Below are positions 22,175 to 32,350 of a stretch of DNA of 64,000 nucleotides, piece by piece. How positions within the stretch are numbered: position 1 is the first letter of the stretch; every line of letters starts with the position of its first letter. The notes under the pieces are model-generated. The model did no database searches and had not been told where the DNA came from. It saw only the letters and a program-made list of their open reading frames with translations. This stretch comes from Candidatus Brocadia pituitae (lineage in GTDB: Bacteria > Planctomycetota > Brocadiia > Brocadiales > Brocadiaceae): NCBI GenBank assembly GCA_017347445.1, contig AP021856.1:1186613-1250612 (forward strand). The letters are read 5' to 3'. A program made the position numbers and the translations under genes.

Positions 22175-24100
22175 ATGAATGCCTTTCCAAAACTCTTCAG
22201 TCCATTTCAGCTCGGTTCTCTGAGCGTAAAGAATCGCATGGTAATGTCCCCTATGGAGACGCATTTATGCGACACAGAGGGCTTTGTGACGGAGGAGATT
22301 ATTGCTTACTACAAAGAGCGTGCTGTGGGAGGAGTGGGTTATATTACCCTGGAAAATACCGCTGTCGACCCTGTCGGTAGGGTCAATGACGGCATGTTAT
22401 GCATCCATGATGACAAATATATTCCAGGTTTAAAAAAACTCACGGATTGTATCCATACCGCAGGCGGAAAGATTGTGATTCAATTAAGTCATGCGGGGAA
22501 AGAGGCATTGCCGTACTTTACCGGTTTGAAGCCGGTTGCCCCGTCTGCTATTCCGAGCCCTTTAACCAAAGAAATGCCCAGGGAATTAACGGCTGAAGAA
22601 ATCAGGGACATCATCAGTAAATTCACTCAAGGCGCTGTCCGCGCCATAAAAGCAGGATTTGACGGCGTTGAAATCCATATGGCGCACGGGTATCTGGTGA
22701 ATCAATTTCTTTCTCCGGAATCTAACATGCGCACAGATGATTACGGAGGCAACACTGCACGCCGTTCACGATTTGCCCGGGAAATTGTTGAAGGTATCAG
22801 AATGCATGCCCCCAAGGATTATCCTGTTATTTGTCGCATCAGCGCAGATGAATATACTGATACGGGGTTGAAATTGGAGGAAAGTAGTGAGATCGCCAGA
22901 ATACTTGAAAGGGCTGGCACAAGCGCTCTTCACGTCTCTGCATGCAACTATGCATCTGCATTTTATAATATACCTTGTTATTATTTGGAAGAAGGATGTT
23001 TTGTTCACCTTGCTGCAGGTATCAAATCCGTGGTAAAAATACCCGTCCTGGTTGTTGGCAGGATTTTAAATCCCACCATGGCTGAAAATATCCTACAGGA
23101 AAACAAGGCAGATCTTATTGTATTGGGACGTACCCTTATCGCTGATCCCCATTACCCGAACAAGGTGAAGGAGGAGCGTCTCCATGACATAAGAACCTGT
23201 ATAAGTTGCAACCGGTGTATCGAAAGCATCTCTGATAAGAGGCTTGTATGTACGGTCAACCCTTACATTGGTAAAGAAGACAGGTGTCGTACAGCAAAAA
23301 CCACAAAGCCAAAAAAGATACTCATTGTTGGTGGTGGCCCCGCAGGGCTGTCAGCCGCCCAGGTGTTGTCAGACCGGGGACATACGGTTACTCTCTGGGA
23401 AAAAGAATCACAACTTGGAGGAAATTTCAGTTATGCATCACTGGCACCTAAGAAGGAGCTGTTAGGAAAATTTCTCGATTATTTAATACTTCAGGCTAAA
23501 AAGGCCAACGTTGAAATACATCTGAACACCAAGGCGACTGCAGAATCAATTAAACAGTTTTCACCGGATGCAGTTGTGCTTGCCCATGGAGCCAAGGATG
23601 TACCGGTTGAGATCAGCGGTGCACAAAAGAATGGCGCCATTGGCGTTAAGACAGCCTTTCTTCGTGCAAATTCCCTTGGAAACAACATTGCTATCGTTGG
23701 CGGTGGCCCTGAGGGCTGTGAGCTTGCCGATTTTCTCGTCTCCAACGGCAAAAAGATTACCCTTGTAGAAATGAGACGTGTGCTGGGTTTGGGATTAGTC
23801 GCACATCCCCGGTATCATGTGTGCGAACGACTTAAGAAAACGGGTACTCAATTGCATATCAACACAAAAGTCGTTGAGATTGGACATCATTCTATTGTTA
23901 TTAATCGCCGACGGGAGGCAGATCAAAGACTCGATGGGTTTGATACCATCGTTATTCCCACCCTTCACCAAACGAACACCGCACTCACAGACCAGATCAA
24001 ATCCTTTGTTCCTGAAGTTTATACGATCGGTGACGCTGCAGAAGGCCGTACCGCGCTTGAGGCGATCGCTGAAGGTGTTGAGACGGGGGTGAAACTATAG
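22175..24100 (+). CDS. Old Yellow Enzyme-type NADH:flavin oxidoreductase with 4Fe-4S and FAD/NAD domains
   Basis: 641 aa with the layout of 2,4-dienoyl-CoA reductase (FadH) and trimethylamine dehydrogenase: an N-terminal FMN TIM barrel (LFSPFQLGSLSVKNRMVMSPME, AGFDGVEIHMAHGYLVNQFLSP), a cysteine cluster near residue 340 (CISCNRC followed by C about a dozen residues on), and a C-terminal dinucleotide-binding part with GGGPAGLSAAQVL and a second glycine motif GGGPEGCELADFL. The enone or amine substrate cannot be read from sequence. It sits 86 bases after mqnE. Confidence 0.9.
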   Translation: MNAFPKLFSPFQLGSLSVKNRMVMSPMETHLCDTEGFVTEEIIAYYKERAVGGVGYITLENTAVDPVGRVNDGMLCIHDDKYIPGLKKLTDCIHTAGGKIVIQLSHAGKEALPYFTGLKPVAPSAIPSPLTKEMPRELTAEEIRDIISKFTQGAVRAIKAGFDGVEIHMAHGYLVNQFLSPESNMRTDDYGGNTARRSRFAREIVEGIRMHAPKDYPVICRISADEYTDTGLKLEESSEIARILERAGTSALHVSACNYASAFYNIPCYYLEEGCFVHLAAGIKSVVKIPVLVVGRILNPTMAENILQENKADLIVLGRTLIADPHYPNKVKEERLHDIRTCISCNRCIESISDKRLVCTVNPYIGKEDRCRTAKTTKPKKILIVGGGPAGLSAAQVLSDRGHTVTLWEKESQLGGNFSYASLAPKKELLGKFLDYLILQAKKANVEIHLNTKATAESIKQFSPDAVVLAHGAKDVPVEISGAQKNGAIGVKTAFLRANSLGNNIAIVGGGPEGCELADFLVSNGKKITLVEMRRVLGLGLVAHPRYHVCERLKKTGTQLHINTKVVEIGHHSIVINRRREADQRLDGFDTIVIPTLHQTNTALTDQIKSFVPEVYTIGDAAEGRTALEAIAEGVETGVKL

Positions 24101-24104
24101 AACC

Positions 24105-25445
24105 ATGAGTAACCATACGAAAAAAAAATCGGTCGTTCTTGGACTTGATGGTACGCCTTACAGCCTTATTAGCAAATTCATACAACAAGGCACCTGTCCG
24201 CAGTTATCAAAACTAGTATCAGTTGGTACACTCCGGGAGATGAAGTCCACACATCCGGCGGTATCTTCTGTGGCGTGGACATCTTTTATGACGGGGAAGA
24301 ATCCTGCTAAACACGGTATTTTTGGCTTTATGGAGAGAATTCCCAATAGCTATGACATCTATTTCCCAAATTCCAGACATATACAGAGTAAACCAATATG
24401 GGACATCCTCGGCAATTACAATAAGCGGTCTGTTGTGATAAATGTTCCATCAACATACCCAGCTTCAGAAATGAACGGCATGCTCATCGCGGGATTCGTG
24501 GCAATTGATCTTGCCCGCGCATCATTTCCACCTTCCCTTGTGCCTGCTTTGAAAGAAATGGGTTACAAAATCGATGTTGAAACGCAACTTATCCATGAAT
24601 CAAAGGATAAATTGTTTGAAGATTTGTTTCTCACCCTGGAGAAAAGAACACAGGCAATCCTTCATTTTCTGAAAAACGAAGTTTGGGATCTTTTTGTCGG
24701 AATCTTTACTGAAACCGACCGACTTCATCACTTCTTCTGGGAATACCTGGAGAAAAATGACCCCAAATACAGTCCGTTATTCCTGAACTATTATCAAAAA
24801 ATCGATGAGGCCATCGGCAGAGTTGCGGAAAATATTGATAGTGACACATCCCTTATCCTTCTTTCAGACCATGGATTCTGTACCTTGCAGCAGGAGGTAT
24901 TTATTAATCACTGGTTACACGAAGCTGGTTTTTTGAATTTCAAAGTGACTCCGCCGAAATCTCTGGCTGATATCGGAGAGAAGTCAAGAGCTTACTGTCT
25001 GGACCCGGGAAGAATTTATATCAATCTAAAAGGGCGGGAACCGAATGGATGCGTAGAACCAGGAAATGAGTATGAACAATTGCGAAACACGCTCATCGCC
25101 AAACTTACCGGGCTGAAAGACCCCGGCGCCAACATGAACATCATTGACAAAATCCACAAACGGGAAGAAATATACCATGGGAAATATTTTGATAGAGCGC
25201 CCGATCTGGTAATAGAACCCAAACATGGCTATGACTTAAAAGGGGCATTCAGCAAGGAATCACTTCTGAGTAAGGGCGTTTTCAGTGGTATGCATACCTA
25301 TGATAATGCCTTTGTGTATGTTAATTGTAAAGATATTACCATCCCGTCTTTAGAAATCACTGATGTCGCCGCGACCATTTTGAATTCGCTCGATATTCCA
25401 ATACCCATCGACATGGATGGAAAGAATTTTGTGAAATGGAACTAA
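24105..25445 (+). CDS. Type I phosphodiesterase / alkaline-phosphatase-superfamily protein
   Basis: 446 aa, no signal peptide seen. The N-terminal VVLGLDGTPYSLI supplies the first metal-binding Asp, SVAWTSFMTGKNPAKHGIFGF contains the probable nucleophile Thr/Ser and the family His, TDRLHHFFW and LSDHGF give the remaining metal ligands. The family hydrolyses phosphodiesters or transfers phospho-groups; the substrate is unknown. It begins four bases after the reductase stop and overlaps the next gene by ten bases, so translation is probably coupled. Confidence 0.85.
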   Translation: MSNHTKKKSVVLGLDGTPYSLISKFIQQGTCPQLSKLVSVGTLREMKSTHPAVSSVAWTSFMTGKNPAKHGIFGFMERIPNSYDIYFPNSRHIQSKPIWDILGNYNKRSVVINVPSTYPASEMNGMLIAGFVAIDLARASFPPSLVPALKEMGYKIDVETQLIHESKDKLFEDLFLTLEKRTQAILHFLKNEVWDLFVGIFTETDRLHHFFWEYLEKNDPKYSPLFLNYYQKIDEAIGRVAENIDSDTSLILLSDHGFCTLQQEVFINHWLHEAGFLNFKVTPPKSLADIGEKSRAYCLDPGRIYINLKGREPNGCVEPGNEYEQLRNTLIAKLTGLKDPGANMNIIDKIHKREEIYHGKYFDRAPDLVIEPKHGYDLKGAFSKESLLSKGVFSGMHTYDNAFVYVNCKDITIPSLEITDVAATILNSLDIPIPIDMDGKNFVKWN

Positions 25446-26203
25446 CGATTATTGGTTCTGGTACGGGATTACCTTCAAAGACGCGGGCGTATCCCTGTAC
25501 TCTCGTAAAGATCAAGAAGAGCCACCTTGTTTTTGATACTGGTCCAGGCTCGTTACGTCAATTGTTCCTTGCAGGGATTACCTATTTAGATATCGACCAC
25601 ATCTACTATTCCCATTTTCACCCGGATCACTCGTTAGACCTCGTTTCCATTCTTTTTGCAATGCGATATAGTGACCCCAAAAGAACCAAGCCACTTTCCA
25701 TTACCGGCCCCACGGGTTTAAAGGCATTTTATGAAGGTTTGCTCCTGGTATTTGGTGAAACCATAAAACCGAAGACTTTTGAACTGCTTTTCAGAGAAAT
25801 TGAGAAAGGGGAAATGGTCTTTGACGATTGGAAAATTGTTGTAAAACCATTACAACATTCACAACACAGTATTGGCTACCGTATTGAATCCATGGAAGGT
25901 AAAACGTTAACATACTCTGGCGATACGGGGTATTGCGACGGAATTCTTCATCTTGCCAAAAAAGTTAATACGTTGGTTCTTGAGTGTTCTTTCCCAGACG
26001 ATCAAAAGGTTGAGGGACATCTGACTCCTCGTCTCTGTGCGCAAATTGCGAGTGAATCCCAATGTGACAGATTGGTATTATCGCACTTTTATCCCGTATG
26101 CGATACTTCCAGAAAGAATAATAAACAGTTGGACAACGCCCTAAAAGGCATTTATAAAGGCGAGATTGTACTTGCGGAAGATTTTGTCCGTATTACCGTC
26201 TAA
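25436..26203 (+). CDS. MBL-fold metallo-hydrolase (RNase Z-like)
   Basis: 255 aa. The metallo-beta-lactamase motif is SHFHPDHSLD, with further ligands in LQHSQHSIGY, YSGDTGYCDG and LSHFYP. The opening TIIGSGTGLPSKTRAY is like RNase Z and related phosphodiesterases, but the RNase Z exosite arm is not evident, so a general hydrolase label is safer. It overlaps the preceding gene by ten bases. Confidence 0.85.
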   Translation: MELTIIGSGTGLPSKTRAYPCTLVKIKKSHLVFDTGPGSLRQLFLAGITYLDIDHIYYSHFHPDHSLDLVSILFAMRYSDPKRTKPLSITGPTGLKAFYEGLLLVFGETIKPKTFELLFREIEKGEMVFDDWKIVVKPLQHSQHSIGYRIESMEGKTLTYSGDTGYCDGILHLAKKVNTLVLECSFPDDQKVEGHLTPRLCAQIASESQCDRLVLSHFYPVCDTSRKNNKQLDNALKGIYKGEIVLAEDFVRITV

Positions 26204-26235
26204 CACTTGGTTTTTCTGAGGAAATGAGCTGAGGT

Positions 26236-26787
26236 ATGAAAACGTTAAAGCGACATGATAAAGCACGCTATGCACTTCTTATCTGTGATATGCTCAACGA
26301 TTTCGTCAAAGAAGGAGCTACCCTTGAAGTACCAAAGGCAAGAGCCATAATCAGTAATATAAAAAGAGAGATAAAAAAGGCACGGAAGAACAGTATTCCC
26401 GTTATCTATTGCTGCGATGCACATAAAAACAGTGATACAGAATTTAAACTATGGCCCAGACATGCCGTAAAGGGTACCGATGGTGCTCGGGTTATCGAAC
26501 AACTCCAACCACACAAACATGATTACGTCGTTTATAAAACCAGGTATTCCTGTTTCTACAAAACCTCTCTGGACAGGATATTGAAGAAATTAGGTATTAC
26601 CCATGTGATCATGACCGGTGTGGTTACCAATATCTGTATATTGTATACCACTTCGGATGCCTATATGAGATCGTATTACATTGTAATACCTGAAAATTGC
26701 GTTGCGGCGCTTACACAACGTGAACACCAATTTACCTTAGAACAGATGAAGCGTGTCTTCCATGCTGATATCATTTCTGTGTCATGA
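26236..26787 (+). CDS. Isochorismatase-fold cysteine hydrolase
   Basis: 183 aa. The triad of the family is visible: Asp in LLICDMLNDF, Lys in YVVYKTRYSCFY and Cys in MTGVVTNICILYTT preceded by a cis-peptide-type VV. Nicotinamidase is one possibility; other members hydrolyse amides or carbamates. It ends the same-strand run that starts at mqnE, 32 bases after the MBL gene. Confidence 0.85.
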   Translation: MKTLKRHDKARYALLICDMLNDFVKEGATLEVPKARAIISNIKREIKKARKNSIPVIYCCDAHKNSDTEFKLWPRHAVKGTDGARVIEQLQPHKHDYVVYKTRYSCFYKTSLDRILKKLGITHVIMTGVVTNICILYTTSDAYMRSYYIVIPENCVAALTQREHQFTLEQMKRVFHADIISVS

Positions 26788-26803
26788 TTTTTTAGAAAAA
26801 CAA

Positions 26804-26839
26804 AAAGGGCATATGAAAATCATCATTCATATGCCCTTT
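26804..26839. terminator. Bidirectional terminator between convergent genes
   Basis: AAAGGGCATATGA and TCATATGCCCTTT form a perfect 13-bp stem with a ten-base loop. T-rich sequence follows on the plus side and the minus-strand reading ends in TTTTTG, so it can serve both the hydrolase gene and the cytochrome gene. Confidence 0.75.
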
Positions 26840-26883
26840 ATCTTTAATTCCAGAAAAAATTGTTTTAATAACCCGCGAAGAGA

Positions 26884-27264
26884 TTATTTCGTGCCAAAAT
26901 TCCTTACAATCTCCACCATCTTCTCAATCATTTCAGGGGACATCTTTCCCTGGTAGCCTGGACATTTCCCTTTCCCTGCATTAATATGCTTTACCAGTTG
27001 CTCATCCGTCTTTGAGCTCTGGAATGCTGGGTCGGTAAAATCAGGTACTCCATATTCATGTCCCTTCGCAGTTCCCTTGCCACCATTCCCGTGGCAGTAA
27101 TAACAGCTTTCCTGCACGGCAAAACCTAGTCCGGCGAAAATTGTATATGGACTTTTTGTTGTATCACCAGGGGTATGGTGAGTTAATGCCCAAGCAGAGC
27201 TTCCTAAAGAAAGTCCCAATCCGGCGACAACAGGTATGATATACGATAAACGGAACAATTTCAT
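26884..27264 (-). CDS. Small periplasmic monohaem cytochrome c (class I)
   Basis: 126 aa. A signal peptide (first ~27 residues, cleaved near SAWA) precedes one haem site, CYYCH at 54-58; Met108 in YQGKM is the probable sixth ligand. The length and order (CxxCH early, Met late) are class I. The ATG at 27264 was chosen because a GAGGAGGG ribosome site lies just before it, inside the longer frame that starts at 27282. A soluble electron carrier is inferred. Confidence 0.88.
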   Translation of the reverse strand: MKLFRLSYIIPVVAGLGLSLGSSAWALTHHTPGDTTKSPYTIFAGLGFAVQESCYYCHGNGGKGTAKGHEYGVPDFTDPAFQSSKTDEQLVKHINAGKGKCPGYQGKMSPEMIEKMVEIVRNFGTK

Positions 27265-27306
27265 TATTCTATCCCTCCTCATTATAATTATTACATGTTA
27301 AGTATG

Positions 27307-27717
27307 TTACGGAACCAGCTTGAGCTCTGACCTATAAATTTTATGACAATTCCTGCAGGCTATGGTTAACCTCCTGAATTGCACTTGGATTTCTTCCAAA
27401 TCTTTGTTTCCTGCTGCTTTATCAATCTCATTTGAATGATAAAGGACTTCATCATTCAATACATTATAATTTTTATCCGTTGCGAATTTGCTCTTGGAAG
27501 TCTCTGTATCAGCAGTGATTGACTTTGCTGCTCCTGAAAATTTTGCGAAATCCCCATCAGTAGCTGCAGAAAGCCCCGTCATTGCTCTCATTGTCTGGAA
27601 GTTATCCCACATTTTTTTGCACAACTCGCCCTGGCTTGCCTGCCCGTAACTAACTGACGACACCGCTGCAATGAACAAGGTAATTGTTCCTGCAAAAATC
27701 CCTTTTTTTAACCTCAT
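27307..27717 (-). CDS. Cytochrome c'-like monohaem protein
   Basis: 136 aa with a signal peptide (about 25 residues) and four likely helices. The only haem site, CRNCHKIYR, is at residues 121-125 near the C-terminus, as in cytochrome c' (class II), where the sixth position is often open to NO or CO. It lies 42 bases upstream of the class I cytochrome on the same strand, with its own ribosome site (GAGGAGGG), suggesting one transcript. Confidence 0.82.
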   Translation of the reverse strand: MRLKKGIFAGTITLFIAAVSSVSYGQASQGELCKKMWDNFQTMRAMTGLSAATDGDFAKFSGAAKSITADTETSKSKFATDKNYNVLNDEVLYHSNEIDKAAGNKDLEEIQVQFRRLTIACRNCHKIYRSELKLVP

Positions 27718-28319
27718 TTTTTTCCCTCCTCACTTTCCTTTTTAAAGTTACGCATACTCACACAGACTATGTATCAAATTTCTCTAAAACAATTTTTCCG
27801 AAGAATTAAGACTACAAAAATAAAAACGGGCTCCTATCTTCAATCAGCATATCATCTCTGAAGTTTAGAAATTTGCCCAATGCTTCTGACCTTTCACTTC
27901 ACCTCCCTTCGCTACTAAGTACTCAAAGTCGCATTAATGTAACATTCATTGTTTTTAAAAATTCAGAAAAGACACACTCCCGATTTTTTATCCACAAATC
28001 TCTCAGTTGTTTCTATGAAAGAAAATTTCTCTTTTTCCCATAAAAGGCAAACGATAAGGGGATCAAAATTATTCTTGGTGCAAAGACACATGCGTCTTTG
28101 ACGCAGAAAGAAGTACGTGAATAAAGGGTGTAGCGGGTAGCAGCTTGCTCTTAATTACAGAGCTATGCGGTTGTTTCCCGGACATAGATTCTATTATAAG
28201 ATATAACCAAATTAGCGTATAAAACCCAAATCTAGCACAATATATCACTGAAAATAAGATGAGTCAAGCGAAATTTACTTAACACAACAATCTAAGAACT
28301 TACCACATGAGGTATCTAT
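27718..28319. other. Intergenic region between cytochrome genes
   Basis: About 600 AT-rich bases without a gene. A small hairpin (CAAAGAC/GTCTTTG, near 28080-28099) is the only structure noted. Confidence 0.4.
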
Positions 28320-28859
28320 TTACCAATCTTTTGGTACGCCTGGTGCATCGGTTTGTTTTGGCACAGGAATTTCTTCCTGACCAGGCGGTAGTTCCTCTTT
28401 TTTACCAGGGTACAGCTGTGGATAAAGGTGAATCCCCAAATGCTTATGACATACTGCGCATGTCTGCCGTAATCGCCTCACCTGCCATTGCGCATCTTCC
28501 AATGCGCCTCTCTCATCCTTACGAGAAGTAACTTCCAACATCTTTTCTGCCTCTGACAACATTATTTTGTTAAGATCCTGATACTTTTTGTCATCAGGCC
28601 GCGAAAATTTATTAATGACTACCTTTGTCAATTGAATGATATTTGTGCTCGCTTCTGCTATGACCTTCCAATCCTTATCACTGTAATTATAATAGCCTGA
28701 TATTTGTTCTACCGCTTTATAGCTTTTGTCTATTTCACCCATAAGCTTGGCTAACTCACTTTTTTCCTTCTCGCTCTTCTGGACCTCTTCGGCAAACCCA
28801 TGGGTTACAATCAAGCAGATACCAGTAATTAAGCCTGCAAAAAAAATCTTTCTTACCAA
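28320..28859 (-). CDS. Cytochrome c'-like monohaem protein, second paralogue
   Basis: 179 aa. A signal peptide of about 23 residues is followed by a helical domain; the haem site CAVCH is at 134-138. After it comes a Pro- and Glu-rich tail of about 40 residues not seen in the shorter paralogue at 27307. Translation probably begins at TTG (28859), preceded by GGAGG. Similar helix spacing suggests class II, but sequence match to its neighbour is low. Confidence 0.75.
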   Translation of the reverse strand: MVRKIFFAGLITGICLIVTHGFAEEVQKSEKEKSELAKLMGEIDKSYKAVEQISGYYNYSDKDWKVIAEASTNIIQLTKVVINKFSRPDDKKYQDLNKIMLSEAEKMLEVTSRKDERGALEDAQWQVRRLRQTCAVCHKHLGIHLYPQLYPGKKEELPPGQEEIPVPKQTDAPGVPKDW

Positions 28860-29296
28860 TTCCTTAAACCTCCGTCAATGAAGTAACTTTAACCCGTTCT
28901 AAAAGCATAACGAACTCACTCGTTTCCTGTCATGCAATTTTTTGAGAGAATACGGTATATCTTAAATTTTATTTATCAATTCTCTTTGAGGTTGCTTCAA
29001 AAACGAATTCATTGCTCTCCCTGTAGAAGCACCGCATATCTTGTGCCCAAATAAAGAAAAACAATTAAAAGTGACAACCTATTTGTTGGCAAAGATTTAT
29101 TGTCGACACTGATAAACCATCTGTCTGTTTTGTTGAAACCGTTTGGTTCAAAGTAACCATAAAATGAATGAGATGCGCTAAAATTTACCGTAAAAAAACA
29201 AAGAGTGATAATTATAAATAAAAAATACTATATGTCAAATATTTAATCCAAGGTTCCGGGAAGAGAGAGGAGGACAAGATGCAACATACAAATGAA
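28860..29296. other. Intergenic region, no gene seen
   Basis: AT-rich, between the cytochrome and phosphohexomutase genes. No RNA gene, repeat or clear promoter was identified. Confidence 0.4.
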
Positions 29297-30925
29297 TTAT
29301 GCAAGCACCTCTCTTGTCAACCGCTCGGTCGTTTCAATGATATCTTTCAGCGTTTCTGAAGACCGTGTTTCAACATAAAATCTTACCTTTGGTTCCGTTC
29401 CTGATGGTCGTATCAAAAACCATGACCCGTCATCGAGCACCACCTTGATTCCATCAATGGTTATTACGGTCTTAATACTTTTGGAACTTTTCCCAACGGC
29501 TATTTTTGCTCCCGGAGTAAGCTTGTTCTTCAAGCGTGAAAGCCTTTCAAGAAGCGGTGCACCGGCAAGAGAGCGATCAACCTCGATGCCAGCTCTTTCG
29601 GGAAAATAAGCGCCAAATTTTTCTTCAAGTTCACGGAGATATTCACCGAGGTTTTTTTTCGTCAGGGACATCATCTCAAGTGCGAGCAGGAACCCGAAGA
29701 TGGCGTCTTTTTCGAGAGTATTATTATAGCCGGATATACCGTCGCTCTCCTCATAGGTGACGATAGCTCTCTCCCTTGCATTCTGAAGCATATACGGTCT
29801 GAAGTTTTTAAAACCAACCGGCGTTTCCCGAATAGGAATGCCGAGCTTCTCGGCAATGGCATTTCCAAAGTTGCTCGTAGCGACAGATTTTACCAATACG
29901 CCAGAAATATTTTTGTATACATGCAAAAAATGCAGTGCCATGGCCCCAAAATGGTTCATGGTAATATCCATTTCCCCATCCGTAAGCCGTATCCTATCGC
30001 CATCAGGGTCCATGATCACACCCACCTTGAATTTTGCCTTACTGTTTTTTAACAAATCCATTATCGGCCTTATGTTTTTTGCCGATGGTTCAGGGGGTAT
30101 GCCTTCGAAGAGATAGTCATCCTCCGTCCTTAGATATTTTATTTTTGGACTCTCACCAAGAAACACGTTCGGCCGTCTCCTCGTAGCGCCATGCACATGG
30201 TCAATGCCAACACAACAATCCTCTTCATCGATAAAACGTCGGACCCTGTCAAGGTCCAACGTAGCCCGTTTTTTAAGAAAGTCCTCATATAGCCTTGTTA
30301 CGTCTATTTTCTGGAAGCTTTTTGGTTGTACCTCCCGTACGATCGCCTTCTCTGCCATCAGCCTGTTTGCATGGTTTTCAATAACCTTGGTAATCTCTGG
30401 TCCGGCAGGGCCGCCGTCCGCCGGATTAAACTTAAATCCTGCATAATTTGCCGGATTGTGTGAAGGGGTAAGGTTTATGGAGCATGCCGCTTGGAGCATG
30501 TCAATAGCGGCAGAAAATTCAGGGGTAATAGCCTCCCCTGCATAGTAGACCTTTATACCCTCGTTTGAGAGCAATCCCATTACTTCGGCGGCAAATTCCG
30601 GCCCTAAAAACCGGTTGTCGTGACCCACGATGATGCCGCGTCTCTTGACCTCATCAAAATCCTTCACACCGAGCGACATCATCACCCCTTGTTCACCCGT
30701 TTTAAACATTTCAATAAGTGCAGTAGTTACGATGCGCAGATTGCGAAAGGTAAAGTCGGTGCCTATCTCACCCCGCCATCCTGAAGTGCCAAAGCTAATC
30801 TCTGCCGCGTTGGTGTTTTCGGTTGCAAATCTTTTTATTTCTTGGAGAAGGCCGGCGTTTCGTTTTACGTCTGAAAGGATAGTCTTCCAGCATTCACCGG
30901 CATCTTTAAAACCCTCTGTTTTCAT
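29297..30925 (-). CDS. Phosphoglucomutase / phosphomannomutase family enzyme
   Basis: 542 aa, alpha-D-phosphohexomutase superfamily. Order of motifs: FGTSGWRGEIG near the N-terminus, catalytic serine loop TPSHNP, metal loop DPDGDRIR, sugar loop TYEESDGISGY, and the C-terminal phosphate-binding RPSGTEPKVRFYVE. The enzyme interconverts hexose 1- and 6-phosphates in the cytosol for glycogen or envelope sugars. The substrate (glucose or mannose) is not decided by these motifs. A CGGAGG ribosome site precedes the ATG. Confidence 0.9.
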   Translation of the reverse strand: MKTEGFKDAGECWKTILSDVKRNAGLLQEIKRFATENTNAAEISFGTSGWRGEIGTDFTFRNLRIVTTALIEMFKTGEQGVMMSLGVKDFDEVKRRGIIVGHDNRFLGPEFAAEVMGLLSNEGIKVYYAGEAITPEFSAAIDMLQAACSINLTPSHNPANYAGFKFNPADGGPAGPEITKVIENHANRLMAEKAIVREVQPKSFQKIDVTRLYEDFLKKRATLDLDRVRRFIDEEDCCVGIDHVHGATRRRPNVFLGESPKIKYLRTEDDYLFEGIPPEPSAKNIRPIMDLLKNSKAKFKVGVIMDPDGDRIRLTDGEMDITMNHFGAMALHFLHVYKNISGVLVKSVATSNFGNAIAEKLGIPIRETPVGFKNFRPYMLQNARERAIVTYEESDGISGYNNTLEKDAIFGFLLALEMMSLTKKNLGEYLRELEEKFGAYFPERAGIEVDRSLAGAPLLERLSRLKNKLTPGAKIAVGKSSKSIKTVITIDGIKVVLDDGSWFLIRPSGTEPKVRFYVETRSSETLKDIIETTERLTREVLA

Positions 30926-31006
30926 AGATACCTCCGGAATAAGATCAAAGTAGTTCCTCGCTAGTCTTTGATTTTACCGGCATCTCCAAGGCTTTCAAGG
31001 AAATTT

Positions 31007-31834
31007 TCAAAAGAATTCTGGATTTTTTAGCATGATCCCTGCTCCGAATCTACCCGTTCCCACAGGGTGATAGCGATGTGAAAAGAATAGGGTGTGATTG
31101 CACTTGGTACACAGGTGGGCGATTTCGATATTTCTCTCCGGAATACCCATTTGGATCAGCTGAAGCTTGTTTGCTTCCCGGAGATTAAAATATCCCTTAT
31201 CCTGAAAATTCTCCTGCTGGAGATATTTATTTGCATTACGGAAAACCTTCCTGATTTCAGCAATTGTTTCCTGGCCAACCTCATAACAACAGGGACCAAT
31301 AGAGGGCCCAATTCCTACAACGATATTGTCCGGGGAGCAACAGAATTTTTCCATGAATATCTTAACCGTATTTTGCGCCACCTTACGAAGAGTTCCCCGC
31401 CATCCTGCATGGGCAACCCCAATTACCTTTTTCTTCGTATCAAAGAAGAGAAAAGGAACACAATCTGCCTGGAGAACCAGAAGACAAATATTCGGGATAT
31501 TCGTTACCATAGCATCAGCATCGTTTATTGCTGTATTCTCTTGAAACGCACCGCTGCCTCTTAAATCTGCCGTTATAATTTTTACCTTGTTTCCATGTAC
31601 CTGTCTGGTAAAAGTGAAATTCTCAAGGGGAATTCCAACAGACAATGCAAGCCGTTGTCGGTTCTTCTGTACCGTTTCCGGATTGTCGCCGACATGATAT
31701 CCCAAATTAAGTGAGTCATACGGTTGATCACCGAAGCCGCCCACTCTCGATGAAACAAAATGGCATATTTCTTTATAGTTCAGCAGATTTTGAAAATACC
31801 ATAACGGTAATGAGCCGGCTTCCTGCTTAATCAT
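31007..31834 (-). CDS. pgeF: PgeF/YfiH-family multicopper-type purine nucleoside phosphorylase
   Basis: 275 aa. The family core is visible: TRQVHGNKV, the Cys/His pair in ADCVPFLFFD and GVAHAGWRGTLRKVAQNTV, and GPSIGPCCYEVGQE. Members were annotated as laccase-like and later shown to act on purine nucleosides and, in E. coli, to correct peptidoglycan cytoplasmic precursors. The exact substrate here is not known. Located between the phosphohexomutase and the P-II genes, same strand. Confidence 0.85.
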   Translation of the reverse strand: MIKQEAGSLPLWYFQNLLNYKEICHFVSSRVGGFGDQPYDSLNLGYHVGDNPETVQKNRQRLALSVGIPLENFTFTRQVHGNKVKIITADLRGSGAFQENTAINDADAMVTNIPNICLLVLQADCVPFLFFDTKKKVIGVAHAGWRGTLRKVAQNTVKIFMEKFCCSPDNIVVGIGPSIGPCCYEVGQETIAEIRKVFRNANKYLQQENFQDKGYFNLREANKLQLIQMGIPERNIEIAHLCTKCNHTLFFSHRYHPVGTGRFGAGIMLKNPEFF

Positions 31835-31923
31835 CGTATCAAATAAAGTTATAAAAAAAACGAGGGCGTTGAGTAAACGAGCTCAACGCCCATCGTACCA
31901 TACCACAAAAAAAGAAAGCCCTA

Positions 31924-32274
<351 letters not shown>

Positions 32275-32350
32275 TCATAAATGAGAATGCCTTAATTTCC
32301 TGAGCAATGAGTTGGGTTGTTGTAACCTTATGATGCAACACCATAAATAA

